From: Rhodamnia argentea
Lineage: Eukaryota; Streptophyta; Magnoliopsida; Myrtales; Myrtaceae
Direction: 5' to 3'
Assembly: GCF_020921035.1 (NCBI RefSeq)
Contig: NC_063158.1
Location: 4,632,001 to 4,696,000, forward strand
DNA length: 64,000 nt
The notes under the pieces are model-generated. The model made no database searches and was not told the origin of the DNA. It saw only the letters and a program-made list of their open reading frames with translations. Numbering within the stretch: position 1 is the first letter of the stretch; each line of letters opens with the position of its first letter. The position numbers and the translations under genes were made by a program. Below, one piece after another: positions 37,427 through 48,787 of the stretch.

Positions 37427-37498
37427 TGAACCCGACGTGAATCGAACACGCAACCTTCTGATCTGGAGTCAGACGCGCTACCATTGCGCCACGGATCC
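37427..37498 (-). tRNA. trnW-CCA: tRNA-Trp (anticodon CCA)
   Basis: On the minus strand the 72-base sequence starts GGATCCGTGGCGCAATGG and ends GATTCACGTCGGGTTCA. It folds as a standard cloverleaf: 7-bp acceptor stem (GGATCCG with CGGGTTC, including G-U pairs), D arm with A box TGGCGCAATGG, anticodon loop CTCCAGA with CCA, and T arm with B box GTTCGATTC. No CCA tail is encoded, as expected for a nuclear gene. There is no T-run directly after it; the first run of four T on this strand is about 45 bases downstream. Confidence 0.97.
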
Positions 37499-37829
37499 CT
37501 TGCTGTCAGTCACGGTACATTCCACGGATTTATTATAACAAATAATTTTTAGCTGATCCATCATGCTCGAAGAAGAAATTCTTCAATTTTCCGACCAAAA
37601 ACCATCCGGTTTGTGATCCGGAACTCCTCGGAAGGAGACGATGATCGAATTCAAGTGCCCCCTTTGCGAATGTCTTTGCTTAAGGAAAAGATCGATCCCC
37701 CTCTTATCTATTTCAGACGACCTCGAGCCCTCAAAGCTTCTTCTCACTTATTCATATATACCGTTCGACGGATCAAAGGTAGTTCCGAAGCATTTTAATA
37801 TTTGATTTGGCAATCGCAGTCCAAATGGA
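37499..37829. other. Short spacer between divergent tRNA genes
   Basis: This is the shared upstream region of the two tRNA genes. No coding gene is recognised; the open frame at 37613-37798 has no family features. Confidence 0.4.
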
Positions 37830-37901
37830 GGTTCCATGGTGTAGTGGTTAGCACTCTGGACTTTGAATCCAGCGACCTGGGTTCGACTCCCGGTGGGACC
37901 T
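37830..37901 (+). tRNA. trnQ-TTG: tRNA-Gln (anticodon TTG)
   Basis: The 72 bases start GGTTCCATGGTGTAGTGG (A box TGGTGTAGTGG) and carry the anticodon arm CTGGACTTTGAATCCAG with TTG at its centre. The B box is GGTTCGACTC, and the 3' strand TGGGACC pairs with GGTTCCA. A TTTT terminator starts at the discriminator base (37901). It is divergent to the tRNA-Trp gene 331 bases away, and both carry internal pol III promoters. Confidence 0.97.
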
Positions 37902-38138
37902 TTTCTTCATTTTTGGCAAAAACTGCTTTGAGTCTCCCACCATTTGATTTAAGAAAACAGCAATCCTGAAAAAAGGTAGATTAACAAGCACGCCTTATTT
38001 ATAATGAGTGAATACATCTGGACCTGAGAGAGTTGTAGTACTCCAGTGCACAACCCTGAACTCAAAACGGGAATTCTCCACTACTTTATAAGTCGAAGAC
38101 AGAGAGTCTTGGGATCTTGGCCTCGTCCGACCACACTT

Positions 38139-38634
38139 TCACGGGAAATACAGACCTGAAATGGAGATATCAAACACGAACGCATTATGTTAAAATCATA
38201 TTGAGGAGGAGAGGAAAGCTGAATGGTGTCCAGAACATTTTGTCGCCAAAGTCGAAGATGAGCCGAGCTCGAAATGCGCGCAAGAGAGAGAGAGAGAACG
38301 TACTTCCGCATTTGAAATTGTGAGGGACCCTACGCCCGCAGCTCTGGAAGAGCTTGATGGCCTTGTTCACCGTGATGAGATTGGCCACGCGCGGGGTGAA
38401 TATCGGGCACACGCACTGGTAGTGGCTCAGCCTCACGCGCTCGCAGCACCCCGGCGGCGGGGGCTGCCCGAACACTATCGGCTTGCACATGTTGACGGCG
38501 AGCCGCCTCTCCTCCTTGCACTGGGTCGGGCTCAGCTGGGCCCCGTGAACCGCCCTGACCTCGCTCAGAGCCACCAGGGCTAAACCCAGAACCATCACCA
38601 ATTTCCATGTACTCTCGATCTTTAGGCCTCTCAT
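38139..38634 (-). CDS. Secreted eight-cysteine lipid-transfer-like protein
   Basis: A small extracellular member of the plant lipid-transfer / 2S albumin / trypsin-inhibitor superfamily. Two exons on the minus strand (38634-38304 and 38155-38139) give 115 residues. The intron is GT-AG and the last exon adds only LYFP after the split Ser codon. An N-terminal signal peptide (WKLVMVLGLALVALSEVRA) precedes the mature part. The mature part has the eight-cysteine pattern C-10-C-12-CC-9-CxC-22-C-9-C, with C-V-C as the central pair. Such proteins form a four-helix bundle around a hydrophobic tunnel that binds lipids. The ligand cannot be told from sequence. Immediately inside the intron is a GA-rich run (38286-38297). 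The start MRGLKIEST was chosen because it gives the signal peptide at the N-terminus; an in-frame extension upstream looks untranslated. Confidence 0.85.
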
Positions 38635-38690
38635 ATTTCCTTTGCTTCTCTCTATTTCTGGGTGCTTCAAAGTCCCTTGCGCAATGCAGA

Positions 38691-38697
38691 ATTTATA
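38691..38697 (-). promoter_or_regulatory. Candidate TATA box of the lipid-transfer-like gene
   Basis: On the minus strand CTATAAAT lies about 57 bases upstream of the start codon at 38634, a typical TATA-to-ATG distance for a plant gene with a short leader. Confidence 0.5.
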
Positions 38698-39331
38698 GGA
38701 CCGTGAACTAAGGCAGTTGCAATTATAAGTCAACTTGTGAAGATCAATGCGGACACACAGTAAGGCGGTCAAACCGGTAGCCAGAGGCGACGCGACGCGT
38801 GAGAGAATCTTTCGACAGTAACACTGTGTGTTATCTTGGTGAGTTCTGTCCCGAGTCTTCTGCTTTTGTCCTTGTTTTCTTGACTAAGTAGACTTCATAA
38901 TTGCCTTGCAAACTCCACCATCTCTGTCAACTATTGCTGCCCAAGCATCCAGAGTCAGTGGCTCTCGATTGCCTATTGACTCAAATCTTGTGCGACCCTT
39001 TCTTGGTTCCTCCCCCTTAATTATTTCTCAATGGGAATGGAAAAGCTGTTGATCTTTGTGGGTGTAGTGAGATGGTTTCCTACAGAGATTAATGTGCAAA
39101 TGTAAATATTTGAACCAGTGAGTCAAAGTCAATGACAACACCACTTCATTTTCCAGTGCACTCAATACCGAACAATGTTCAGCCACTTAATGTGAGCTTC
39201 CCACACGCTAGAGATTAAAGTATGTAGCAAGCTATAGAACATTATCCATAATATAGCTGTACAATCTGCAACAAACAATGGAAATGAGAAATGTATCCCA
39301 GTAGAACTGTTTTTTTTGGTAGAGCTCTGTG
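38698..39331. other. Spacer upstream of lipid-transfer gene and downstream of kinase
   Basis: It holds the upstream promoter of the minus-strand lipid-transfer-like gene and the 3' end of the minus-strand kinase gene. No further gene or repeat was recognised. Confidence 0.4.
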
Positions 39332-42300
39332 TTATATTGCTGCTACGAAGTCGCCGCTATTATCGACTTCAGAATCCAAATCAGCATCTTCATCAGGGTC
39401 CGAAGGACCGGCCACACCTTGACCAACTTTAGATCCCTCCCCAGGAGTCCTGGCCTCTTGAATAATCCGCATCACTTCTTCCACGCTCTGAAGAGGCTGG
39501 TCCTGTTTAGTCTTGTAGTTGGTCTTCTCGCCTTCAATGAGTTCTTTTGGCAAATTCTTCAGAAACCACAGGTGCTTCTTTATCTCCGGGATAGTGATCC
39601 TCTTTTGGGCGAAAAACGCAGAAAAATAAAAATGACGGCTTTACTTTCACAACAGCATAGAAGGTTGTTGATAGTCCACACGGATATCTTGTTTCAGTTA
39701 AGTTTCATTTGTTCATGGACACTACACAAAAAGTCACTCTTATGTGTACTAACATCATGAATCAGAAATTTCCTGACTGCATGCCCGTTGCCGATGCCAG
39801 AAGTATCAACATGCCTTCACCTCTTTTATAGAGAGAGAAATCCCAATTTATAAGGACGAGACTATGCTTCAAATGGCAGGTGATACGTGACGAAGATTAT
39901 ATTGCCAATTCATAGAGAAAATGGTAACATAGAATCACAGAGTTACCTTTGCAGGATTTGCGACAAATATATGAGAAAGGAGATGCCTGCACTCTGTAGA
40001 CACACGGATGTAGTCTGGTATCGAGTATTGAACACTCATAATCCTCTGTCACAAACAAGAACTCAAGTTCTCATCCCATGGACCATATGATGCCCAAAAG
40101 GCAGAATCTATACATGCGGAAAAAGAAGATGAAAAAAAAAAAAAAACCCATTTTTCTCATGTTCACTTCCCCTTTTCCCTTTTTTTTTTTTTTTTAATCT
40201 CGTTACACAGGCGAACTTACCCCAATGGTCTTGCGGAAATTTCTCGGATCTTCAGGTTCCTCAAACGGGTATCCTCCAACTAACATCACATATAGTGTTA
40301 CACCACATGACCATACATCTGCAATCTGCAAGCCAAGAATAATGATTATCATTGCAAATTCATACAACAAGTACGTAAAATGTGAAGAAATCTACTTCCA
40401 CGAGCAAGCTAGGATCTGTGGCCAAGTAAGAGCAGAACTTCCAGCATTAGAGAGTCAATGATCGTGTCGGGAGCATTGTAAATAAGTTATTGTAGATACA
40501 CAAATACCTTTCCATCATACTCCTTCCGAGACAGCACCTCTGGAGCAATATAGGCCGGTGTTCCAACTGTTGACTTTGGTTGTGAATGCAACAAAGCTGA
40601 CTGCAATCACAAAATTGAGTTGAATGAACATTTGAAGCTCAACTTGACAACAGATGCTAATAAGATGAGAAATAAAACCGGCTGATCAATTCTCGAGCCA
40701 AAACCTTGTGTCCACTGGAATATCACTGACCTTGGAGTAGCCAAAGTCGCATATTTTAAGACGCGGAGTCGGACTTCCATCCAAAAGAGTATTTTCTAGC
40801 TTCAGATCTCTGTGACAAATTTCCTGCAACAAGAAAGGAGGATGATAAGAGGAGGAAATTCGTTGCCAATTAGGATGTAGAATATATCAATCCAAAACCT
40901 CACCATGGAGTGGCAGTAGCTGACTCCTGATATAAGCTGCTGAAAGAAAAACCTAGCCTGTTGCAAAGGGATGTCGATTTAGGAAATGAAAGACAAATAA
41001 CCCAAAAGTCTAGCCCATTCCAACAACAATGTGATGCAAGGAGAAGAATGTCGATCTACTTTTATGGAAAGCACAAAACACAAACCTCATCTTCACTAAA
41101 CCGACCGGCACTGCAAATTCTCTCGAAAAGCTCACCTCCAGCTGCATATTCCATGACTATTGCGAGGTGTGTCGGGGTCAACAGAACCTGCAGTGCAGCC
41201 ACAAGATTTAGGAGGTGTACCTGCTTTACACAGCTCAAAGGGGGCAGCACAAAATTCACTATGTCATGTTGAATTTCTTATCCTATGGAAGGTGGTAATG
41301 TTTCACCGACCACACAATGCGAAAAGTTTTGCAACTCTAAAGGCCTCATAAAACGTTAAGGTGGGTTACTATGGGACTAAGGTTTTACAATGCAATTTGC
41401 ACCTAATGTGCTACTCAAGTTCCAATAAAACTATAGCGTAGGTTTATGTCGATGTTGAATTGATTCTTCAGTATGTTAGACGAGCAAAGACAACTTGTAT
41501 TTAGAGACTTCAATAAAGCTAATGCAGGACCACATGACAAGTATAATATACTAAGTTTCTCCAATTCAACTATTTGAAACAGATAACTGATACAAATAGA
41601 TTTACAAACTACAGATTAAGTGGAGACTAGCTTGACATGCTTTTACCATTTTAAGTAGTACAAAATCTTCAGTAATCTGTCCATCATATGGTGTAAGACA
41701 TGAAACTAGTGCCATACCTCCTTGAACCTAACAATATTTGGGTGCCTCAGCGATCTGTGGTTAATGATTTCCCTCTGAACATTCTCGTCAATCTGAAACA
41801 AGAATACTCAGCACCAGAATAAGGCAATACACATGCACAACAACGAGAATGACTCTGTAACTATCCCATGACAATGACGAAGACTAAAACCATGTCGAAG
41901 CACAAAGCTAATAAGAAATGAAAGGAAACTTGAGGATGAATGGATTCCAAATGCAGCTCCCTCCCTCTCTGTGGATAAAGTGGCCAAAAATCTCTGAAAA
42001 ATTTTCGAAACAGTTCAAAGGTACTCTGGTTCTCAGCTCAGAAAGTTAGCCTTCCCGCCTTTTATCCAATACTTAGAAAGTAATATCCTTCCCATATTAA
42101 ATTCTAAAGCATCAAATCCATCAAGAGCTTTTACCACCTAAAGATATCAAAAGACCTGACCATAACAAACACCACTAGGATGTGTAGAAACAACAGATGC
42201 AGTGGCCTGCAATACTGAAGCAATTCAGAGGCTATACAACCCAGAAAGGTTACACAACACATAAGAGATGAAGCTTCTCTCGTGGTTCTAATCATTACGA

Positions 42301-42674
42301 CCGAAAAGTTTGTTGATGTTTCGCCATCTTCTCCGAACTCAGTGTCTGGATGGATGGACAACCCCCGGTCGGAGAAAAACGAGGTGCTTCTAAAATTAAC
42401 ACATTCACACTTTAAATTGATATCCCGACCTTCTAACACACTATAGATCAGTCGAACAAATTGATACTGTTCTCAGTGCCTCTTAACTCCTCAGCAAAAC
42501 TGGGATTAAAGAAAAATCAACCCAAAAAAAAAGAAACCAGCAAAGAATTACCTTTTTTCCTCTTTCGATGTATTTGACAGCAACAAGCTCCTTAGTCTTC
42601 TTATCCCTCACCAACCTAGCCACCCCAAAATTCCCAGAACCCAACTCCTTCAATGGCTCGTATCTCTCCTCCAT
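39332..42674 (-). CDS. SnRK2 protein kinase (subclass II, SAPK3-like)
   Basis: A plant Ser/Thr kinase of the SNF1-related family 2, acting in osmotic-stress and abscisic-acid signalling. Nine exons on the minus strand (42674-42552, 41792-41718, 41187-41086, 40957-40904, 40823-40731, 40600-40508, 40325-40221, 40045-39947, 39601-39332) all break in phase 0, the standard SnRK2 structure, and give 337 residues. Visible: glycine loop GSGNFGVA (12-19), ATP lysine K34, HRDLKLEN with catalytic D124, DFG at 144-146, and activation-loop Ser159 in [13 protein letters not shown]. The C-terminal region has [14 protein letters not shown] (the SnRK2-box helix) and an acidic tail ending SGDFVAAI. The N-terminus [21 protein letters not shown] is very close to rice SAPK3 as I recall it. 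All catalytic residues are present. The lack of a long ABA-box argues against subclass III. Confidence 0.95.
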
Positions 42675-43787
42675 TCTCCCAAACACCAACAAACAAAGCC
42701 TTGAAATGCAAAACAAGAAGCACAAGCTCCCTCGGAAACACCGAAACGTTCACCACTCCCGCAAGAGAAAACAGAGTGTCTCGCACCCAGTTGAACAGAA
42801 ACCCACGATTCTTCGACGGAGATCAGAATGTGCTTCCAACTGTTTTGACGGGAAGGGTCTGACACATCGCAGTCGCAGTCAGTCCCGAGATAGAATTGAG
42901 ATACCCCAAGATACACGTACCCGAATCAAAGGGCCGGTCCAAAACGTGGCCTTTCTGTAAAGAGGCTGACACCGACTGCACAGCAAATCCAGCCCGGATT
43001 TCCCTTCCCATTTTCTAACACGCGTGAGCTTCTTGTGGGACTTCTCAACAGAAGGGTCGCTGTAGTGTCTGAATAGGGCAAAATCAAGGAAAGCTGCCGA
43101 AGAAAACCATGGACAGTGGAGCGCGCTCCGTGGGTCCCCACTCACCAGCGCCGTTGTTTCTGTTAGTTAAAAGAGAGCTACAGTTGTTAATGGCGCGTGG
43201 GGAGTAGGGAATGTTAGCGAATCATTCGGCGCCATGAATAATCTTCTTCCCCTCTGCTTCGTTTGATCATGACAGTTGTGATTAGTTCTGGTTTTCCCCA
43301 CCTCATTGTACAAGAACATATGTGGAGTTGATATTTGTAGCGTGAGCTAAGAATGCCATGCCTAATGTTTCTATTCCCGAAAAAAAAATTTAACAATAAA
43401 TGACTTTTTTTACTTTTATTTTTAAAAATAGTTTTTTAGCACATATTTTATTCTCAATTTCTTTATCTAATTATAAAAATATCGGTGAAGGTGGTGGTTA
43501 CCGACAACCGGCGGCGGCGACCGATGACCGACGATTGACTCGTTATTGTAAAGATAAGCATTAAGTTACACCGATCTCATTTTTTCAAAATGATATTACT
43601 TCTGATTCTATTCTTGAAAACAAAAAAAAAATTACTTTTTTTACTTTTTTTTTTTTTGGAAACAGAAATTTGTTCAGAGAACAAAAGATTAATATACATT
43701 TCCAAACAGATTTATCTTCTTCTTTTGTTCTCGGAACAAAAGAACATGAATCAAAGAATCTATCACAAAATATATCCGATCCCTAAG

Positions 43788-43980
43788 GCTCCGTTTGTTT
43801 CGCGAGAAAATGAATGAATAAGAATGATCTATAACATCACTCAAAATAATTAATTAATGAAAAAAACTTTATTATCGATAAATATTTTTCTGTACCATGA
43901 AATACTTTGCATTCGCTCAATTTTTATAAGTCCGATTAATTTTTTTTTTTAAATATATATTTCGCAAAACGAAAGCAATC
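43788..43980. mobile_element. Possible hAT-type MITE remnant
   Basis: It starts GGCTCCGTTTGTTTCGCGAG, the terminus type found at 44655. The putative right end, reverse complemented, reads GGATTGCTTTCGTTTTGCG, a weak match. The interior is AT-rich. No target duplication was found. Confidence 0.35.
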
Positions 43981-44654
43981 CAAATTCCCAAACTTTTTTC
44001 CAGGGAGACGTGTGTCTGATTTTGAACGTACTGTCTTATTATGATGGGACGATCCCCCCCTAACTTGCCGTGGCTCGTGTGAAACATACCTCTTTTTATC
44101 CGTCGCATAAGACACGTCGCTTTACATGGTCTCGACTAGATACGATCCCGATGACGTGGGGCTCAGCATTAAGCAGCCAAAATTGCCCGGAGAAAGCTCC
44201 ATATTGGTCCCGGGTCTTTGACCGATTGAGAAAGTGATTAGATCAGCTTCAACGACCATTCGGTCCTATACAAACTTGATTAAATTTTTTTTCCCCTTTT
44301 CTATTTTTTAATCCAAGAATCGCCGAAAGGGAAAGAATGGGACCATAAGAACGAACGATAGGTAGATTGTTAATTCGATTAGAAAAAAGAAATATTACAT
44401 ATGTAAGGAGATCAAACAATTATTTATCTTTTAGGTCGGCCGATGCATGCAATGACGGTCGTATGAGTTTTGTCATTTTTTAGTAGATTTAATTGGATTT
44501 TGATCGAGCATCGCCGTCATGATCTAATGAACAATTAAATTAGCGGATGGCCTCGAGTTTTAATGTCCCACGCAAGAGAGGTATAGTTTTCGATATTCGC
44601 AGGCTTAAAATTCATATGAGCACGTGCATAATTATTTCGTGGCCTTGAATTTTA

Positions 44655-44766
44655 GGCTCCATTTGTTTCGCAAAAAAAAAAATTTCAGAACAATATTTTC
44701 TGGATTTCCTTGTTGGTTGGTTCAACAGGAAAATGCCCCCCATTCTTCGAGAAACAAACGGAGCAG
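44655..44766. mobile_element. Short hAT-type MITE
   Basis: The left end GGCTCCATTTGTTTCGC and the reverse complement of the right end (GCTCCGTTTGTTTCTCG) form a 13-14 bp imperfect terminal inverted repeat around a 110-base element. The termini match a widespread plant hAT-like family. Flanking 8-mers do not match, so the target duplication is decayed or the ends are off by a few bases. Confidence 0.55.
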
Positions 44767-47400
44767 CTTAACAAGAAATTAATGAAATAATTAATTTAAT
44801 TAATTTTTCCGATGGGTAAAGATGTTAGTTTAACAAGGAATTCCAATTAAATTTTTTATTTCTTATGTTTTTGCGAACGTTAAGGAAATTGTTGTTTTTT
44901 TTTTCTTAATTCAATCAAAGCCAAGAAAAGCACGAGTAGCGTCCGTAGCGCAATGGAAACAGCCGCTATACATGAATGCCGCTAACATATGAGCGTCGCT
45001 CCATGCAAGAATGGAAGCTAATGCAGGAAATGACATGGATGATAGGTTAGGCTTGGAATTACTTGGCCATACTCTTATTAATTCTTGTTAAGGATTATTG
45101 TAGAAGATAAAAAAGGAATTGACATTGAGAAGTTGCCCTTGGCAACCATGCAAATGATGTAAACAAGTCGTCTCCAAGTACCAATGGGCCCATTAGAGGG
45201 CTAATTGGGCTCGACTATGTTAGTCCTACAGGATCATTACAATTTTCTAAAACCAGGCCAATTACATAATCGATGGATTAACGGTAGAATTGATCGTGAG
45301 TCCAAGTACAAAGCTGAGAAATTGTCCAACCGGTCTTAAAACTATTGTACGGATGCCAATTTAATCCTAAACTATCGAATTTTATCCGATTAGTCTCAAA
45401 CTTGTGTGCAATGCTTCAATGCATTCCTTCCGATCGATTTTCACAAGAAACCGCTGACATGACAGTGTGCCATGTAGGACAAGCTGTAATAACTGGACTA
45501 TCACATCATCAACTTTTGGAAAAAATTAAGCGGAAGGAGTACATTAGAATTTCAAATAGATGAGGACTAAATTGACATAATTAAAAAGTTTTAGAACTGT
45601 TGATATCCATAGGTATTTTCCCAAGCACAAAGTGCCAAGGGATGGGTTAGAGAAAGTATCTCGCGATGAAAAGCCCGATGTACCCCTTTTTTTGATCCGA
45701 CTGGCTCGACAATGTAATTTATGTATTTTTTTTTTCATTTTTACATAGGTAATAGGTTTGGAAAACAAGTTAGGTCTAACTAGAAGTGTCAATTGAATGG
45801 AGTCGGGTTTCCATGATACTTGACCCAACCCAACGTGAAACACTATAGAAATATAATCCAAAGCAGTCGGATCTCTTTTTATTATTTATTTGCAAAACCT
45901 CATCTTACACACAATATGAATTTAGTTGTTGAATAGTTGTTGAATGGAATACAAGAGCAATTAAACTCATCACTCGTTTAATAAATTAAAAAATAAGCGT
46001 TGAAAATTGAAGTACATAATACTAAGTGCTCCAAATTTTTAATTTGGAAATGACAACGGGAAATTACTCGACAATAGATGAAGCATGGAACATGGAGCGT
46101 TGTTGTATTGTTTTGACAATATAACTAATTAGATTTTAATTTCTCATTGAATGTTATAGCAGCTAACCAATTAAGTAAGTCATTCATTGCCGACTTAAAA
46201 CAACCAAGTTCTAGAAATTGGGAACCGGTTCCAACATAGCAGGTTATAGATTAGAAGCTACCTAGAATCTACCCACCATGGAACCGCTCACCGTAGTTAT
46301 TGTGCGGAGAGTGAAGAGTAATATGCACAATAGAAAAGAGAAAGATTAGTCATAATTATAGCTAAAATTGTTATACAATAGACTCCCTATTAAATCAGTT
46401 ATCTTTTACCTTGTTTTATTGGTCTGGATTTATTGTTGGATGGAAAATCACCATACAAAAAAAAAAATGATTATCACCACTTGCATACTTCTAAATTTGA
46501 GATGAAAAGATAAAAAGAAAAAGTTTGCCTCCTAAAAAGTCACTCCACCATACACTATTGAGATTTCACCATGAACAAAGGACATTATATTTTCTCATTT
46601 TCAAATAGAAAAAGAAAAACCAACCCATGATTCTAAAAAAACCACTTCAACTATTTTGAGGCAATAGGATTTGGAATAGAAACTTTATATTAGAAACAGT
46701 ACCGATATGAGCACATTAATTAAAGAGTGCGATACGAAAAATGTAATCGAAACTTTACGAAATCCATGATCAAGAAGCAAGATAACTTTTGCACTATTCG
46801 AATTCATCTGATATATAAATTTTCTTTCAATAAATAAAAACGTGAAGCGTGAACTTGAAACTCAAAGCTACCGAAAGAATCCTCAAAATGCTTTGTCAAC
46901 CACTCACTATTTAAATCCACTTTATACAATGTTATCAGTATTACTCTTTCAAAAAAAAAAACCAGCTATTTGCAACGTGCGGGATTTAGAAAATATATTA
47001 AAGAATCATTATAAATTTCTCAAAAAGGCACTCACCAATTTAGGGGTACATATGGTAACACTTTTGCTCTAGAAATTAACTTATGGCTAAAAATTTATTT
47101 TTTTTACTTCTGAAGAGAAGTAAAAAATTTTTACTTCCGTAAATTCACGCCCATTTATTCTCAATAATATAGAAAATGTCACCAAATCTTTGTCATAACT
47201 ACGGAAACAAGAATATTCCACCCACCACGCACACATTATTATCTTTTTTTTTTTTTTTTGGCGAATACGCATTATTCTTCTTACCATAAATTGCACGCGT
47301 CATACACACTGGTCAACTGGCGACACTGGTCAAAACCCGAATCATCTATGCCAGTTCTCGACCGTCCGATCGGATTACTATGGCCACGGGCCGTCGATGC

Positions 47401-47515
47401 TCTCCCTCTCTGGAGCTTCCCTCGTTCCCTTTCTCTCTCTCTCTCTCGCCAGTGGTCTCCAATCAAAGCCAACAAATAAAACAGAAGCACCCAACCAGCT
47501 GCAACTTCTCTCTCT

Positions 47516-47546
<31 letters not shown>

Positions 47547-47608
47547 GCTCTGAAATCGTCTCGCGGTCTCGGTCGCAACGAGGCATTATCCAGCCGGCGA
47601 TTTTATCG
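47401..47608 (+). promoter_or_regulatory. CBL1 5' leader exon, CT-rich
   Basis: Two CT tracts (about 47431-47449 and 47519-47547) and CTCTCCCTCTCTGGAG-type sequence mark a typical plant 5' untranslated leader. A good donor (TTTTATCG|GTACGT, GT at 47609-47610) would start a leader intron of roughly 1.1 kb ending shortly before the CBL1 start at 48788. The transcription start and exact acceptor are not visible. A minus-strand frame full of Arg-Glu repeats here is an artefact of the GA tract. Confidence 0.5.
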
Positions 47609-48422
47609 GTACGTACGGTTTCGATTTTCTGCGTCGACGATGCTTTGCTCTGGAATTCGATTTCTGGTTTCATGGACGACGTTCTTGTTCTCGCTCTCGT
47701 GAAATTGTTTTCTTGCTTTCAGTTGTTTAAGATGACGTGTGTTTTTTTTTTCCTTATTCTGCATGTTCGAGTCAAAACGTGTAGTTCCGCTTCGATGGAT
47801 GACGAAAGGATGAACGAAGTTTATGAAAATTTTGGCGTTCAAATTCTGGTGCTTCCGGAGTAATGTGGAACCTCAATCCGACGTTTGAGTTGTTTTTGGG
47901 GGTTTCTTGGTTTTTAATCGAGTGGATGGATGACGCGAGGGAGAGAGTTTTGATGCTAATTGTGAGAATGTGCCTGAGTCCTGAATTTATGGTAAAGCTG
48001 CCGGGTGATTGAAATGATTCTTTTAGGCTCCTTAAATGGATGATGTGGAAAATATTCTTATGAAAATGATTGCTTGCGTTGCTTACAAATATGAATAAAA
48101 CCAAAAATATTTTCACCATCAATCAAGGTGTTTAGACAAAAATTGTTGTCGACTATGGAAATATTCTTCATTGATTAATTATTTCAAACAATACAAGAGA
48201 ACATTTTTAGGAAAATATTTTTCAGATCATCCAGCGAAGCCTTAGTGATAATTGCTGGATGATATTCTGTTGATTGAGCCTTCATAATCATCTGATAGGA
48301 CCAGCAGCAGCAGCAGATAGTTTTGTCCTTTTTCCTGAAGAATGTAGTGTTAAGAGGCTCGGGCAAAGATTGAAATGAAACTTATAGCTTGGTGAATCTG
48401 AAAGTTTGAATTTTCAATTGTA

Positions 48423-48720
48423 ATATCTATTTGGGATATGTCACTGTTTATGTAGTTACGCTCTTTTCTTTTTTCTCCGCATTACTTTACAATGAGATAA
48501 CTTGGTTATTATTGTTTCACATGGTGATCTTCCAATTTGGTTTGCGCTTTTCAAGGTTAAGATGGTTTTGACATATCTATTTGGGATATGTCACTGTTTA
48601 TGTAGTTACGCTCTTTTCTTTTTTCTCCGCATTACTTTACAATGAGATAACTTGGTTATTATTGTTTCACATGGTGATCTTCCAATTTGGTTTGCGCTTT
48701 TCAAGGTTAAGATGGTTTTG
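48423..48720. repeat. Exact tandem duplication of 148 bases in CBL1 leader intron
   Basis: 48423-48570 and 48573-48720 are identical base for base over 148 bases and separated by AC, a repeat period of 150. They start ATATCTATTTGGGATATG and end AAGGTTAAGATGGTTTTG. Absence of any difference means either a very recent event or an assembly error. The second copy ends 67 bases before the CBL1 start codon, close to the expected splice acceptor and branch region. Confidence 0.97.
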
Positions 48721-48787
48721 ATAATATGTTGTAGTGAAGCTCATCGAGTATCTAGTAGTTCGCTGCTTCCTCTATCTTCTTCGGTAA

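Larger units (their letters stand above)
42675..47400. other. Long spacer between SnRK2 and CBL1 genes
   Basis: The first 500 bases (to about 43160) are the kinase upstream region and 5' leader. Open frames there on either strand are shadows without family resemblance. The rest is AT-rich with three MITE-like pieces (listed separately). One further decayed inverted-repeat stretch at about 45310-45600 (TCTTAAAACTATTGTACGG on the left, AAAAAGTTTTAGAACTG on the right) looks related to the element at 29363. No gene was recognised. Confidence 0.4.

Noticed and set aside
37039-37449. Minus-strand open frame of 136 codons
   Set aside because: It begins inside the tRNA-Trp gene and shows no protein family features.
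38320-38608. Open frames on both strands over the lipid-transfer-like gene
   Set aside because: They are shadows of the eight-cysteine coding frame.
47281-47673. Minus-strand frames with long Arg-Glu repeats
   Set aside because: They are a product of GA/CT microsatellites in the CBL1 leader.
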